From Paraphaeosphaeria minitans (lineage: Eukaryota; Ascomycota; Dothideomycetes; Pleosporales; Didymosphaeriaceae): a DNA stretch of 64,000 nt. The stretch spans positions 1,012,001 to 1,076,000 of the forward strand of contig WJXW01000012.1 of NCBI GenBank assembly GCA_015832175.1, given 5' to 3'. The notes under the pieces are model-generated. The model worked only from the letters and a program-made list of their open reading frames with translations. It was not told where the DNA came from and made no database searches. Of this stretch, positions 22,990-36,100 are shown one piece after another; within the stretch, counting starts at the first letter, position 1; the number at the start of each line of letters is the position of its first letter. Both the position numbers and the translations under genes were made by a program.

Positions 22990-25900
22990 AAAAATTATTA
23001 AAATAGTAGAAGTACAGCTTATTAATTGCGCTAGCTAACTTTACTAGTTTGTCTAGCTTTAATTCTAAGTAAACTTGAAAGGAATCTAGAACTAAATTAA
23101 CCTAGAGGCGATTAACGCTCTAGTAATTAATTACATAAAGCTAGAATAACTTCTACTTCTATAGAAACTATTACTAATTATAGATATAGCCTTTATAGTA
23201 AGTATTTAATTATATAAAGCAGAGCTTACTAAGTATAAAATAGATAAAAAGAGCTTTCCTTTACAAATAGTAGAATATAGAGTAGTAGTTTTAGACTAGT
23301 AAGTAGACTATACTAAGATACAGAATCTCTAGACTTAGGTAAACGCTATAGTATCGCCTAATCTACTTACTCCTACTATAATTACTCTAGTTAATACACG
23401 CTATACTACGCTTTAGTCTCTAATTTAACTCTTAAAGGAAGATCTCGCACTAAATAAAGGAGCTATATAGAATAATGTTTAAGCTTTGTACCGCGCTTAT
23501 CTTAAAAAGGCTAAGTAGGCAAGACAAAGTCCTAAGATCTAGTTTAAAGAGTAGTAACTCCTCTATTAAAAAGTAAAGACCTACTTAATTAGCGAAATTA
23601 GCAGACTGCTTACTACCTAAGATTTCCTAGATATAATTACTGCGCGTATAGCACTAAATTAGGCCTAATTAATAAACTAACAGCTAATCTAGGATAAGAC
23701 GCTAGAACAAAATCAGATTACGCTAGACAATCTAGGGAAGGTATTTTTAGTGCTTATTTAAGAGTATTTAATCTAATCTAGTTCTAATAAAATAATTAGG
23801 GTATTCGCCACTTTTAATAGATTATTAAAACAATCTACTAACTCTAATAGTTCTAGTTCGTCTAATTAGACAAAGAAATAACCAAACTGTCCCTGTAAGC
23901 CCTATACTTATAGGTAGAAACTAATAGAGTGCCAAAGACTTTAAACCATAATAGCTAGATTACCCTAGAATAGAACATTATTATTTAATCTCACTAATAA
24001 AGAAAAATTAGAGATTCTTAATTAACTTAAGCAGCCTAAGTAGTTAAACCTTTGTAATATAATCACAAAGGCAGAATAGAATAAGAAATAATCCTCCACT
24101 AAGACTATTAAGTATCCTAGTAGTATTACTACTACTCTACTAAACCTATTTAATCTGCCTACAGATAATAGAGTATTCGGTGTCTACTCTACTCTATATT
24201 CTAACGCTTATCCTCTATTAGAATATATAATACTAGACAGTGCTATAGCAGTTTACCTAGTTAATAATCGCAAAAGACTTGTTCCTAGGACGTTTTAATT
24301 ATTAAATAAGAGTGTAGAGGCAGGTATATAAAGCCTCCTAATTTTAGGAATTAGTAATAGACTAATTAAGAACGCTTTGCATAGGAAAAATAGGAGATTT
24401 ATAGAAGATCTGCTACTCTAAGGAGTAAGAGTAGTAGAAGGCTTTTATATAAATATTATATTAGAAGCTCTTTTAAAGAAAGTAAAGATTTAGTACTTTA
24501 GTTTAGATTACACTTTTAGGATTAGAAGTCTAGAACAAAGTGTTGTCTTAGTAGACCTAAGATATAAGTATAACTTTACTTTCCTATAATATAAGCTAAT
24601 CTACTCTTATTTAACTGTTATAAGTGTGACTACTAAAGAATTATCCTAGATTAATATTAAGAGATTAGATTCTAAGGACCTCTAGCACCTTTAAGTAGGG
24701 CATATAAGAAGTAGAGCCCTATAAGCTCTAGTAACTGCAGCCTAAGATGTAAAGATTACTAGAATGTTAAGAAAGGATTATAAGCACTATACTACTACAC
24801 ACGCAACTTAGGTAATCTTTAGGAAATCTAGAGAATAATTACCTAGGCTATTTCACTTATTATCCTAGGATCTATTTAATATGCCTACTACTTAAAATAG
24901 AGAAAACTAGGTTTTGCTAATTAAAGAAGATTTTAGTAAAAAACCTTATATTTTTAATCTTAGAATAAAGACGCTTTCTAAGATAATAAAAGTATAGTAG
25001 GATTTCTTAGCTCTTATTAATACAAAATATAAGCTTTAAATTACGAAAATCTACTAGGACAATAATACAGCAACACTTCTATAGAGAGGGAAATCCTAGT
25101 ATAAATTTTAGGCTAATTAGGAAGGGATAATAATTAGTAGACTACTGCCCTATACGTATAAGCCTAATAGCGCTGCAGAAAGAGTAGGCCAGGAGTTTAT
25201 AATAAAAGTAATTAAAATATAAATAAGCGTAAATCTACTATTAAATCTCTAGCCTAAGATTATATAAGCAGTATACTAGCTCTAAGGAATAATTCCTAGC
25301 CTAGCATTAGGCTATTAATCACCTAATAAAACGTTAGATGCTTAGTTTAGATAATATTTTTGTTATTTTAAACTAGTAAAAATATAATATAGGACAGCTA
25401 ATCTTCGTCTAAACTAGAGTGCTGTCTACGCCTATAGCTGCTAAGCTTACCCTTTGGATTAGGAGCGTACAGCTAGGCAAGATAGAAGAGGATTTAAAGT
25501 AAATCCTAAGGGCTATATTAGATACTTAATAAGCTATAAAGCTTCTAATATCTACTAAATATAGATTCTCTAGCTTAATTAGGTAATTACTATATAAAAT
25601 GTAAAGTTTAATAAGTCCTTATTTTATAAAAGATTAGAGGAATAATCTATTCTAAAGATAGAAGTGTTAAAAATAGTAGAAAGCCTCTAAGAAGGAGAGC
25701 TAAATAATCTAGAAGAAGTGTATAAAGACGCGCTTAATATTCTTCCTAAAATAAACAAGTATATAAAAACTACTACTAGACCTATAGGTAACCTTTAGGT
25801 AATTAAAAGCAAAGTAGGCTAGCTAAGTAATTAGGAACTTAAGGTACCTACTACTAAGCAAGCTGTAGGCTTAGCTAGCTAGTAGCTAAGAATTTACTTA

Positions 25901-28060
25901 AGTAGGAAAGGAAGCACAGGACTTATAACCCCTAATTAGACACTAGAGCTAGGTAATCTTAGGGGTGATCTATTAAGTAATTAAGAGATATCTAGCAGCT
26001 ACTAGAATACTACTAAGAGAGCTAGCCTGCTAGAATCTAGGGATTTAATACCCTATTTATTAGTAGAAACTAATTAGGTTACTAATTAACCTAGCGTAGA
26101 TAACTTAATTACGCTAGACAAAGTAAATAACCTACTAGCGCGCTAAAGGCGAAGGCAAATCTATGTAGAGGCAAGTAGAATAAGTAGGCAAAATTATAGT
26201 AAAGCACTAGAAATTAACTAACTAATAAATTACTATCTGCTATTGCAAAGATTAAGGAAGCAAAATAATTAGGACAATTAGCTAAGGGGTAGGTAGAAGC
26301 TAGGTGCTTATATACTAATTACTAATTATTTTTAAAGTAATCTTAATACAATATTAGAGCACACGTTTATACTAGAAGTAGTAGAGGTCTAGTCTAAGTA
26401 AAAAGAATATATTATACTAAATATAATAGTATTTACTTCTATGCTTAGAAAAGCGCCTAGAGCGTCTTATGTAGCTTAGACTTATAGAGATAAGCTTATA
26501 CTAGAGCTAACCCTATAGAAACACCTTTATAATTATCTATATAGGAAGCTATTCCTCCTTACCGCTTATAAGGAGATCTTGACTTTATAAAATAAAGGTA
26601 CCTAGATAGAGATTAAATAATCAGAGGTGTTAGAGCGACTGCTCCTTTTAAAGTAGGTCTTTACCTATAAGTTTAATTAAAATGGATACTTTAGAAAGTG
26701 TAAAGCTTAAATTATTATAAGAGGAGATCTTTAGAAAAAGAATACTCTCTACTCTACCTATACTACTACCTTAGTAGTAAGATCTTTTTAATTAGCTATA
26801 GCTCTGGTAGCAGAATTTAATCTAGAAATCTTATAATTTAATATAGTAGGAGTGTTTCTAAATACTCTTATTACAGCCGCTAATCTAGTAACTTATAAAT
26901 TACCTAATAGTTTTAAAAAGCTAAAAAAGTGTATAAGATTAAATTAAGCTTTATATGGCTTAAGAGATTCACCACTTCTTTAGTATAAGGAATTTGCAGG
27001 ATTACTTTAATCTTATAGACTCTTAGCTTCGCTAGAAGCGCTATGCCTTTTCTTTAACAGTAATTAAAGTATTATTATTCTATTTTATATTAATAACATT
27101 CTTCTTCTCTATTACAAGAGTAAAGAGAAAGAAGCCCTAGATTTTTAGAAGAAGATCGCGAACAAATACAAGATTAAATTAAAAGGACTAGTAGAGTAGT
27201 TCCTAGGTGTTTAAGTAATTAGGGACAGAGAAGCAAGATTAATTTCTCTAGTCTATAATACCTATATTAATAAGATTATAAAAAAGTTTAACCTTTTAAA
27301 CTCTAGGAGCTTCCCTCCTACACCTCTATTAGTAGAAGATCTTGTTCTAAGCACAGGAGAAGCTACTCTTTAATAAATAAAGCTCTTTTAAAAAGAGGTG
27401 GGATTAGCTCTCTACACAGTAATTATGCTACGCCTAGATATAGCCTTTGTAGTGTTAAAGCTATTACACTTTCTAATAAATCTAAGCAAAGAACACTTTG
27501 CTACTATTAATTATATAATCCTTTACTTTTATTAAACTAGATAGTAGGCTATAGTCTTTAGAGGCTATAATAGACCTAATCTGCTAATATGTGGAGATGC
27601 CTTATTTGCTAATAATTTAATATTATAGCAATCTTCCTATAGATATATTATCCTATTATTTAGAGGAGCTATTCTATAGAAAGCAGCTTAACAGAACACA
27701 ATTACTACTTTAATAATAGAAGCAGAGCTTCTAGTGCTTAAATATATAAGTAAAGAAGCTATAGTAATTAAGAGATTCTTTACTAAGCTTACTCTAGATC
27801 TAGGACCTTTATAGAAGGTCTATTACAACAATCTTTAAACTATTTATTTAGTGATTAGAAAGAACGAAAGAATCACTACTTAACTACGCTATGTAGATAT
27901 TTAGAATATATAGTTGTAGTAAGAGTATGCGAAAGGATTGTTTTAAGTAGAATATTTTCTAACTAGCGAAATGCTAGTAGATAGTCTTATAAAGGCTCTT
28001 ACTTATTAGTAGTTTAATAGATTCAAAAGGCTATTAAATCTATAAAATGTAAGCATAATA
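22990..28060 (+). pseudogene. Copia-A copy 2 gag-pol, RIP-inactivated
   Basis: In order: gag; protease with L-D-S-A-I-A near 24235; GAG-pre-integrase motif (H-L-x-V-G-H-I-R-S-R-A-L) near 24675-24710; integrase core with P-Y-T-Y-K-P-N-S-A-A-E-R near 25150-25185, the copia P-Y-T-P-E-Q-N-G-A-A-E-R motif; RT with V-F-T-Y-K-F-N near 26660, L-Y-G-L-R-D-S-P-L-L near 26950-26980 and F-Y-I-N-N-I-L-L near 27080-27110 (normally Y-V-D-D-I-L-L, both Asp now Asn); RNase H with E-A-E-L-L-V-L-K-Y near 27720. Integrase preceding RT defines the copia order. TAA/TAG stops throughout. Confidence 0.88.
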
Positions 28061-29679
28061 ATTATAGAATAAGAGTAGGTAAGCAAAGAAATAATCTATT
28101 AACTACCTAGAATTATTAATTTAGAGCTAGGAAATAAGAAAAGAAAAAAAAAGAAAGAAAAAATTAGAAGGAGAATAGGAATTAAAGGAAGAGGAGATTA
28201 AAGAGCTTATTTATAAGTATATAAACCCTCTTCCTTCTCTACTTAATTATAGGGGTGTAAGAATCTCCCTTATAATTAGTAGTAGGAGATTCTCCCTATC
28301 CTTCTCCTCTCCTCCTCTCTATAGTAGGTAATTCCTTACCCTATCTACCTCCTCTACCTCTCCTTTAATTAGTAGGAGGAGAAGCACTTGCCTAGCCTCT
28401 ACTCTACTTTAGAGCTAATAGGCCGCTTATCTAGCTATTTTAATTAGGGTATTAGCTGCGACCGCGCTGCTTCTTAATAGGTAGGGCAGGAAGGTAATTA
28501 CCCTATCCTCTACTAAGAATTAGCTAGGAGGGAGGGAGTAGGATAGTAGCTATGTACTAAGCTTACTTCTCTTAACTACTAGTAGAAGGAAGAGCTTATA
28601 AGGCCACTTTAACCTTTTTATATAGCTTAGTAATTAGCCTCTCCTGTAAAAAGTATTAGCTAAACCTAGAATAAATCTTAAAATAAAAGCTTATATTAGC
28701 ACCCTCTAATAGATAATAGCAGATAAAATCTATAGCTAGAGTCTAAATATATAGCTAGCTATAGAAATAATTAGCAAAATTAGCTAAAGTAATAGGATAA
28801 CTTTATATATAGTAGTGTAAGAGTAGGTAAAGTAGATATAGCAGCGCCTATCTAAGCTTAAAGCGTTATTATAGTAGTGTCTATTACTTTTTTTTACTAG
28901 AGTTTCTTTTAAGCAGCCTAAGCAGCTTACTTATCTAAGAGCACTAAGCGATCGCTAAAGGCCTAGAGCTAGGGTAGGAAGAGCTAGTAGAGTAGAAGAA
29001 TCTTAGTAGGAGAATTAGGAGCTTTATTTAGCAGCTTTTATAGCCTTTACTACACATGCTTTAGCTAGGTTATTAGATATCTAAAAGAGTTAGTAAAGCT
29101 CTAAATAATAGAAAGAGCGTAAGGTAATAATTAGAAGAAAAGAACTTACTATAAAGTAGTAAGATTTAAAGGCTTAAACTAGTAGGCTTAAATTAGATAG
29201 AAGGTTAAAGCGTTAAAAGTAAAGGATTAAAAAGAGAAGATTAAGCGCTAGTAAAGGGCTTATATACTCTACTACCTATTTAATTATTAAGCGCTAAATG
29301 CGCTCTTTCTTTACTACTTATTTCTCTTACTACTACTCCTTCCTAATTAAAACACACCTGCCTATTATACTTACTAGCTAGTAAGAGCGGGGAAATTACT
29401 TTATAGTTAATAGGAAGTAAGCGAAAAGAGTAGTAGAATAGAAGTGTTTACACTTTAGGCCTTTATACTACGCTTATAAGCTCCTAACCCACTAGAAGAA
29501 GAGATTCTAGACACGATTCACAATAGGATTTGTAATTTAGAAGATAAATAGTAATTATTTTACTATTACAATAAATAGGGGGTGATAGAATTGCTGTTCT
29601 TAAGATTAGGAAAGATTTAGACGATTATAGATTACTTCTTAAGATAGGTGATCTACTTTAAGCAATTACTTAGGGGGTG
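28060..29679 (+). other. Copia-A 3' region between pol and 3' LTR
   Basis: 1.6 kb homologous to 6373-8050, with an A/G-rich tract near 28130-28175 and GA/CT-rich imperfect repeats near 28250-28400. No protein recognised. Its conservation between two copies shows that it is part of the element. Confidence 0.6.
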
Positions 29680-29874
29680 TATTAAAGTAAAACACTTACT
29701 TCTGTAATTCTTTCTAAATCTACTAATTTATATCATGGGATTCTTGCTAAGAGGCTTATTTCTTTTATATATAGTCTGCCCTTTTAGCATCCTTTCCTAT
29801 AATTAGCTCTTTGTATTCTTTATAACTCTGCTCCTAAATATCCTGTAATAGTTTGAGCCCTTTTTACTACAATA
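29680..29874 (+). repeat. Copia-A copy 2, 3' LTR
   Basis: 195 bp, starts TATTAAAG (from TGTTGAAG) after a G-rich tract. It differs from the 5' LTR by transitions, without indels. Confidence 0.92.
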
Positions 29875-29913
29875 GTAACTCTAGGAACCTTTAAAGGTTA
29901 CCTATTCCTTACA
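29875..29913 (-). repeat. Copia-B 3' LTR, piece 1 (start of LTR)
   Basis: On the minus strand it begins TGTAAGGAATAGGTAACC, the intact LTR start, preceded by GTTAAGGGCGTG (polypurine tract candidate, 29914-29925). It ends at the duplication GTAAC of Copia-A copy 2. Confidence 0.85.
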
Positions 29914-32731
29914 CACGCCCTTAACCTTTAATAGGTTTCTAGGGTAATAAATATCCCTTTTTTAAATATTATAGGGATTAAACAATTTCTTTAAGCTAGT
30001 CCCTTTAAAACAATTTAGAGGACTTTTTAGCCTTATTTTTTCTTTAGGTTTTATTTAAATTTATAGCTTTATAAAAAGCTTCTAGTTTAGGCTTACTTGT
30101 AGCCTTTGTGAGAATATCTCCTAGAAGAATACTAGTATTAATATAAACTAGTTTAATCTTGTTCTCTAGCACGTTTTATCTTAGGAAGTGATAGGAAATA
30201 TCTATATGCTTAGTTCTAGTATAGTAAATAGGGTTTTTAGCTAGATCTAAAGTAGATTGGCTATTACTTTCTATAGTGCTTAAGGAGTTAAAATTATAAT
30301 ACTCCTTTAAAGGTAGGAAACTAAATAGTTCCTTTATAAAAGTATTTAGGTATAAAGACTCTTTAGTAGCTTCTTTTAAAGCTATATATGCAGCTTCTAC
30401 GCTACTTAGGGCAATAGTTTTTTGTAGTTTTAATAGCTAGGATATAGCTACTCTATTACTAGAGGTATCTAGTAGAAATAGGTTGCCTATAGTAGATTTT
30501 CTAAAGTCTAAATCACCCCCCTAATCTGAATCACTAACCCCTATTAAGTCTAGGGATTTAGATTGGTTTAGAGATAAATCTAGTTTATAATCTTATGTTT
30601 TAACTAGATAACTCCATAAATAGTCTAGATATTTATAGTGTTCTAGACTAGGATTTGCTATAAACCTTGCCAAATAATTTATATAAAAGGCTAGGTCTGG
30701 CCGAGAATAGATAGTTAGATAGATTAGACTACCTATCTCTTGTTAGTATAAACTAGTTAATTCTAGATTAGGTTCTTCTATATTTTTCACTAGTTTTAGC
30801 CCTATAGGTAGGGGTAGATCTGTTGGTTTATTCCCCTCCTTATTATACTTTATAAGTATTTTCTTTGTAAAGGATTGTTAGGAAATTTTAATTATATTTA
30901 GTTCCCTATTCCTCATAATTTCTACACCTAGGAATTCTTTTATCTCTCCTAAATTAGAGACTTCTAGGGTAGATGAAATAGTTAGTTCCTTATATAGGCT
31001 ATTAACTAGGTCTATAGTTTTGGCGAATACTAGTATATCGTCCACATGTGTAGCCAATATAATAGGCTTTTCTTGGTGAACAAAGATAGAATTTTCACTT
31101 ACTAGGTTTTTAAAACCTAGTTTTACTAGTATATTTATAAGGTGAATTTGCTATTACCTAGCAGCCTGTTTTAAGCCATATAGTGCCTTATTTAGTTTTA
31201 GAGACACTTGGTTATAGTTTTGGCTTTTAATTATAGAACTAACTAGATCTTTGTCTAGTTTTATAGGGCTATTTTCTAGGGTAAAGCTTTCTAGACCTTA
31301 AGGTAAATCTAGATAGACTTCTTCCTCTAGATAGGCGTTAGGAAAAGCCTGTTTTATATCCCATGTATAAATTTCCTAGTTTAAACTAGAAAAATAGGAT
31401 AATAGAAGCCTTATAAGACTAGGTTTAGAGGTAGTAGCAAAGGTTTCTTTATAATTAATTCTATACTTTTGTAGGAATCCTTTAGCTACGTATCTAGCCT
31501 TGTATTTGTTTATAGAGCCGTCTAGGTGATATTTCTTAGTTAAAACCCATCTACCCTTAATAATTAGTTTATTAGGTTTAATAACTAGGTCCTAAGTTTT
31601 ATTTTATATTAGATTTTCTACCTCTAATTTTATAGCTTTTAGGTAGAAATCTTTATTAGGATTAGTTAGAACTTCTTTATAGTTCTTTAGCTCTTCTGTA
31701 CTAGTAACTAGTATATTTTCTTCTACTAGTTCTTTATACAGGTTTTCTCAACTTATATTAGTAGTTTTAGGAATTGGTTCTTTATTCCTATTTATAACTA
31801 CTTTAGGGCTAGAGTCTTGTTAAGCCTTAGGAATATTATTTTCCTTATTAGGCTCTATTTCTCTACTAGGCTCTATAGGCTCTAGTTTATTATAGATCTC
31901 TATTACCCTTTCCTAATTATTTAGCTTATAGAAGTAGCCTTCTAGTACCTTACAATCTCTAGTATATACTATTTTATTTTTGCTAGGATTAAATAACTAG
32001 TACTGGTTAGAGTTATAACCTATTAGATAGTAGGGAGTAGCCCTAGCGTCTAGTTTCTTAATAAGACTACTAGGCTCTTTATAATAAGTTAGGGAACCCT
32101 AAATCTTTAGGTTTTCTATATTAGGTACTTTATTATACCTTTAGAAGAATGGTGTTTTATAGCCTATAGAACTATTAGGAGTTCTATTATATAGGTAGAC
32201 TACAGTTAATAGAGCTTCTCCCCATATAACTTTAGAAAGATTAGATTAGATTAATAAGGCTCTAACTTTATTTAATAGTAGCCTATTTATTATTTCTACA
32301 GCTCCATTTTGCTTAGGTGTATAGGGGCTAGAAAAACGAACTATAATATCTTTTTCTTCTAGGTATCTAGTAAGATTTTTGGATATAAATTTATTATCTA
32401 GTTGTAGGGCTTTAACCTTAGAAGAACTCTATAGTTCTACTTTAGTTATAAATTGTCTTATAGCCTCTACAATATTTTCTCTACTCTTTAGGAAAGTTAC
32501 TTCTAGAAACTTTGTAAAACTATCTCTAAAAGTAATAAAGTATTTCTCCTTTTTTAGAGTTTAAGGATTTATAGGTCCCCCTATATCTATATGTACTAGG
32601 TCTAAGTAATTATCTACTTTAGTAGAAGGTTCTTTATTAACCTTTTTAGTTAACTTGGCCTGAATACAAATAGGACAGGAATCTAGACTAGTTCTAGAGT
32701 TATCTAGATCTTTTTTGTCTAGTTTAATACC

Positions 32732-33499
32732 CTAAGCGGATTCTTTAAGGGCTAATAGGGCTTTATTATTAATATGCCCTAGTCTATTATGCCATAGTTC
32801 TATAGAGTTGTTATTAATAACTATTTTCTTTGTAGAATTAACCTCTTCTTCTCTAGGATTAATTTTCCTAGGAGATAAAGTATTTAGTATTTTACTAGAG
32901 GTTTCAAAGTCTGTTTTAGAACTTATAGCTTTAAAGACTGTAACACCTTCTTTATATTCTCCTTTTATAAGGATATTTCTACTAGAGGATATAACCTCAC
33001 AGCCTAATCTAGTAAAATTTAGATTTAGACCTCTTTCTGTAAGTCTATTTAGGCTTATAAGGTTAACACCTAGTTCTAGCACAAATAAAACCTTACTTAA
33101 GGTTACTTTCTTACTTGTTTTAGTAAATAGGAGTTCTATATTTCTAACCCCTTTTGCTACTATAGAGCTATCAGAATTTCCCCATTTAATAGAGGTATCT
33201 ATAGGTTCTAAAGTAGTAAATAACTCCTTTATATAACAAGTATGTATAGTTGCGCCAGAATCTAGTATAAAGTCTATTTCTTTAGACTTATTTTTAGGTT
33301 TTTTAGTAGTAAGAATAGTCTCTCTATCTTTTTCTTTTAGAAGAGTATTATTACTACTTTCTTTATTAAACTTTCCTTTTCTAGCCTTATAGTTTTTAGG
33401 CTTTTTATTAGGGAATTTAACCCAGTAATTAGACTCTATATGTCCCTCTTTACTATAGTAGGAACAAAGGTCTTTTTTACTATTTCCTCTAGTAGGCAT
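32732..33499 (-). pseudogene. Stop-free segment of Copia-B: zinc knuckle, protease, GAG-pre-integrase
   Basis: 255 codons without a stop, the only long open frame in the 59-kb repeat block. Residues count from Met at 33499. The zinc knuckle is C12-x2-Y15-x4-H20-x4-Y25, where Tyr15 and Tyr25 stand for the expected Cys. Protease D80-S-G-A83 has its catalytic Asp intact, and L-W-H-x-R-L-G-H near the end is the GAG-pre-integrase motif. The Met is internal to the gag-pol polyprotein, so this is not a separate gene. Two Tyr replacements at zinc ligands are TGY-to-TAY changes. Confidence 0.85.
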
Positions 33500-33965
33500 A
33501 GATATTTCTATGTCTTCTTTATCTTCTCTAGAGTTATCACTATTTACTCTAGGAAGTAGATTACTATTAGTAGAGCCTTTTCTTATAGAACTTAGTCTCC
33601 TAGATTCGTTAAGGAGCTAACTTACTATAGAATCTAAATCTAGGTCTTCTTCCTTTTTATTATTTATTCTAATAGATTAAGTAATAACTGCAATAATATA
33701 CTTATAATTCCTACTATTTAGATTGTTTAGAAGTAGGGCTACTAGGAATTTTTTAGGAAGATTAATAGACTTAGCCTCTAGGTTATTTACTAGCCTCTTA
33801 AAGCTATTAACGTAGATTTCTAGATTATTTTTATGGCTAGTTAAAGTAGTGTTAATAAGGTTTTTACTTAGTATAAATTCACTACTAAATCCCTTTAGCT
33901 TATAAAGTTCTTTTAACTTATTCCAAAGTATATAGGGATTTATTATAAATCTAGTTTATACTAGA

Positions 33966-34157
33966 TGTTATGGGCTAGCCTTAGAGAATGAACAGAGCTA
34001 TAAGTGCCAAATGTAAAGGATAAATTCTAGGTATTAAGTCTCTATAGGAGGGTGTGCCGCTTATAAGAAGAGTTTTCCTTAGTAGGTCTACTTCTTTAGG
34101 GCAGTTCCTTTCCTTAAGATCCTTCTAAAGGCTAGGGCTATGCCCTAGCCTATTATA
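33966..34157 (-). repeat. Gypsy-B copy 1, 3' LTR
   Basis: 192 bp. On the plus strand it begins TGTTATGGGC and ends CCTATTATA. It aligns without gaps to 40911-41102 and, reversed, to 54821-55012. Confidence 0.92.
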
Positions 34158-36100
34158 TACTCTAGACCTTACTTAGTTTAAAATGTCTTATAGTTATAAA
34201 GTAAGCCTTAGAGATCTTAGGAGTATCGTGCTGTAGTAAGATAGTAGTATAGAGGTAGCCCTAAGGCAGCCTTAGGGCAAGGGCCTTTATTAGGTAGTTT
34301 ATTTATTTATCTTATTATTATAAGGCGATAGAATAGCGCTCCTACCCTTTTTAATATAATTATTATATATCTATTACTTTAGTAGTGTGTTACTATTATA
34401 GTCTCTTTATATCTATGTTACTCTACCTTCCCTTTTCTCTTCTTTACTCTCTTTTTCCTATACTAACCTTAACCTGCGCCTATTCTAACTTCTTTAACTA
34501 TCTATAACTACCTCTATCCCTATCTCTTTTTAGCCCTAATCTAGTCCCCCTTCTATTCCTACGCTATGCGCCTCTATGCTTATATTAGTCTCCTAGCTCT
34601 CTTTTTTAGTATTCTATTTACAGCTGCGGCTAATATTAATATTATTAATAATAGTCTCTAAAGTAGCGCCGCCTTAGCAGATATCTTTAGTCCTAGTAGT
34701 AGTAGTAGTAATAACCTTTTAGACCTAAACTAGCGCCTTACTAAGCCTAGCTATACGTATACTAAGGAGGAGATTAATAACACTAAGGTAGAAGAGATTT
34801 TCTAGAGCCTTAACACGCCTATATAGTGGCTTAATAGTAGTAATCGCCTTTACTCTTTTATAACCTCTAAGAGGCGTGTACTAGCTAATTACCCTAACCC
34901 TATTACTTTTATTTATACTTTAAAGCAGCTTTGCGTTACTAAAAGCGTAGTCCTTTAAAGAGATAGTTTAGATAAAGAGCTAGCTAACCCTAATATAGGC
35001 TTTATATATATTAAATATATTAGGCGCCTAAAGCAGCTTAGGTGTATAGAGTAAGTCTATAGCTTTATATTCTAGACTATTATTAATATTTGTACAGCTA
35101 TTAACTATTTTAGGGCTACTCCTATAGCGCCTACTATTATACTAAAGCTACCTACTAGTACAATTCTGCCCCCTTTACTAATAACCTAGGCCTAAGGTAG
35201 GCTCTACGCCTCTAGATTAAATATATAGAGTAAGGCTAGGTTAATAGTAATTTATATATCTATAATCCTAGAACGTATAGCACTAACCCCTAAAAGCCTA
35301 TAACTAGAACGCTGCCCACCTTTATAGTAAAGTTCTACTACTTAGCCTAGTAGTATAAGCGGTACCTAAACTTAGCGCTTAAGAACTCTAGCCTAATCTA
35401 GGAGCTAGACTCTTTTACTGTGCCCCTACTTTAGCGTAGTAATAGAATAGTAGTTATCCTCCTTAGTATAGACATAGCCCTAGTAGCACTTTTGCTCTAG
35501 ATAACTCTAGCCTAGTGTAGTAGTAACTATAATTAGAATCTAGTAGCGTTAGCTAATAATGTGGCAGAGTAAATAAATAATATAAGAAATTATATCTAGT
35601 AATCTAAAGAGAGTATAGGCTAGCGTCTAGATAAGATAACCTAGACCTAAGCGTAGACTACTAACCTACTTACTACTATTATAGAATAACTTAGAATAGC
35701 TCCTAGCTAACGCTACTTTACTCTCCTAGTAGCCCTAGCCTAATAGTGTATACCCTTTAACCTATATTAAAAGTCTTATAGAGTAACTCTACTTAAGCCT
35801 TTATTTAGGACTAGCTTAGTACACCTTTCTAGGTGCCGCTACTACTAGTGCGAAGAGTAATATAGTTATTATAGCCTTTTTTTATTCCTACCTAGTGTTA
35901 CTTTAGTGCCGCTTTAGTTATAGCGACTCTAGGGCTAATAGCCTTTAGTAGTTTTTAGATAGATAGCGCCTCTACTAGGTTAGTAGGGGAATAAATTCTT
36001 AAATACCTATTATAGCTTCCTTTATAATATTTATATATTCTTCCCTATAGGCTAGATAGGACTATTATTATGCCTATAGTCCCCCTAGGCGGCCTTAAAG
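34158..36100 (-). other. Gypsy-B 3' region between chromodomain and LTR
   Basis: Nearly 2 kb after the chromodomain with no enzyme domain in the sense direction. The antisense strand carries the frame described at 34566-35330, then a Gln/Ser-rich candidate in another frame (about 35170-35600) that may be a second exon or a shifted continuation. A CT-rich tract (34430-34460) lies close to the LTR side. Confidence 0.55.
34566..35330 (+). pseudogene. Antisense signal-peptide-like protein of Gypsy-B copy 1
   Basis: Frame antisense to Gypsy-B pol, ATG at 34566-34568. The first 22 codons give a basic start (M-R) and a long hydrophobic run (S-L-L-A-L-F-F-S-I-L-F) ending in Ala residues, typical of a secretion signal or membrane anchor. 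The next 230 codons include a Ser run (S-P-S-S-S-S-S) and contain 11 internal TAG/TAA, fewer than in random frames nearby. Clustered stops begin at 35325. The homologous minus-strand frame at 61087-60596 keeps the N-terminus and frame and differs by a 90-codon in-frame indel. I recognise no domain. It could be an accessory or env-like product, or a captured host gene (inference). Confidence 0.5.

Larger units (their letters stand above)
22675..29874 (+). mobile_element. Copia-A copy 2 (plus)
   Basis: 7200 bp with 195-bp LTRs, flanked by GTAAC (22670-22674 and 29875-29879), inserted in the Copia-B 3' LTR. Order: 5' LTR, primer site, gag, protease, integrase, RT, RNase H, a 1.6-kb 3' region, polypurine tract (tagggggtg at 29671-29679), 3' LTR. 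Opposite in orientation to copy 1. Confidence 0.92.

Noticed and set aside
32808..33236. 142-codon plus-strand open frame (and 61 codons at 32379-32564)
   Set aside because: Antisense shadows of the less damaged Copia-B pol.
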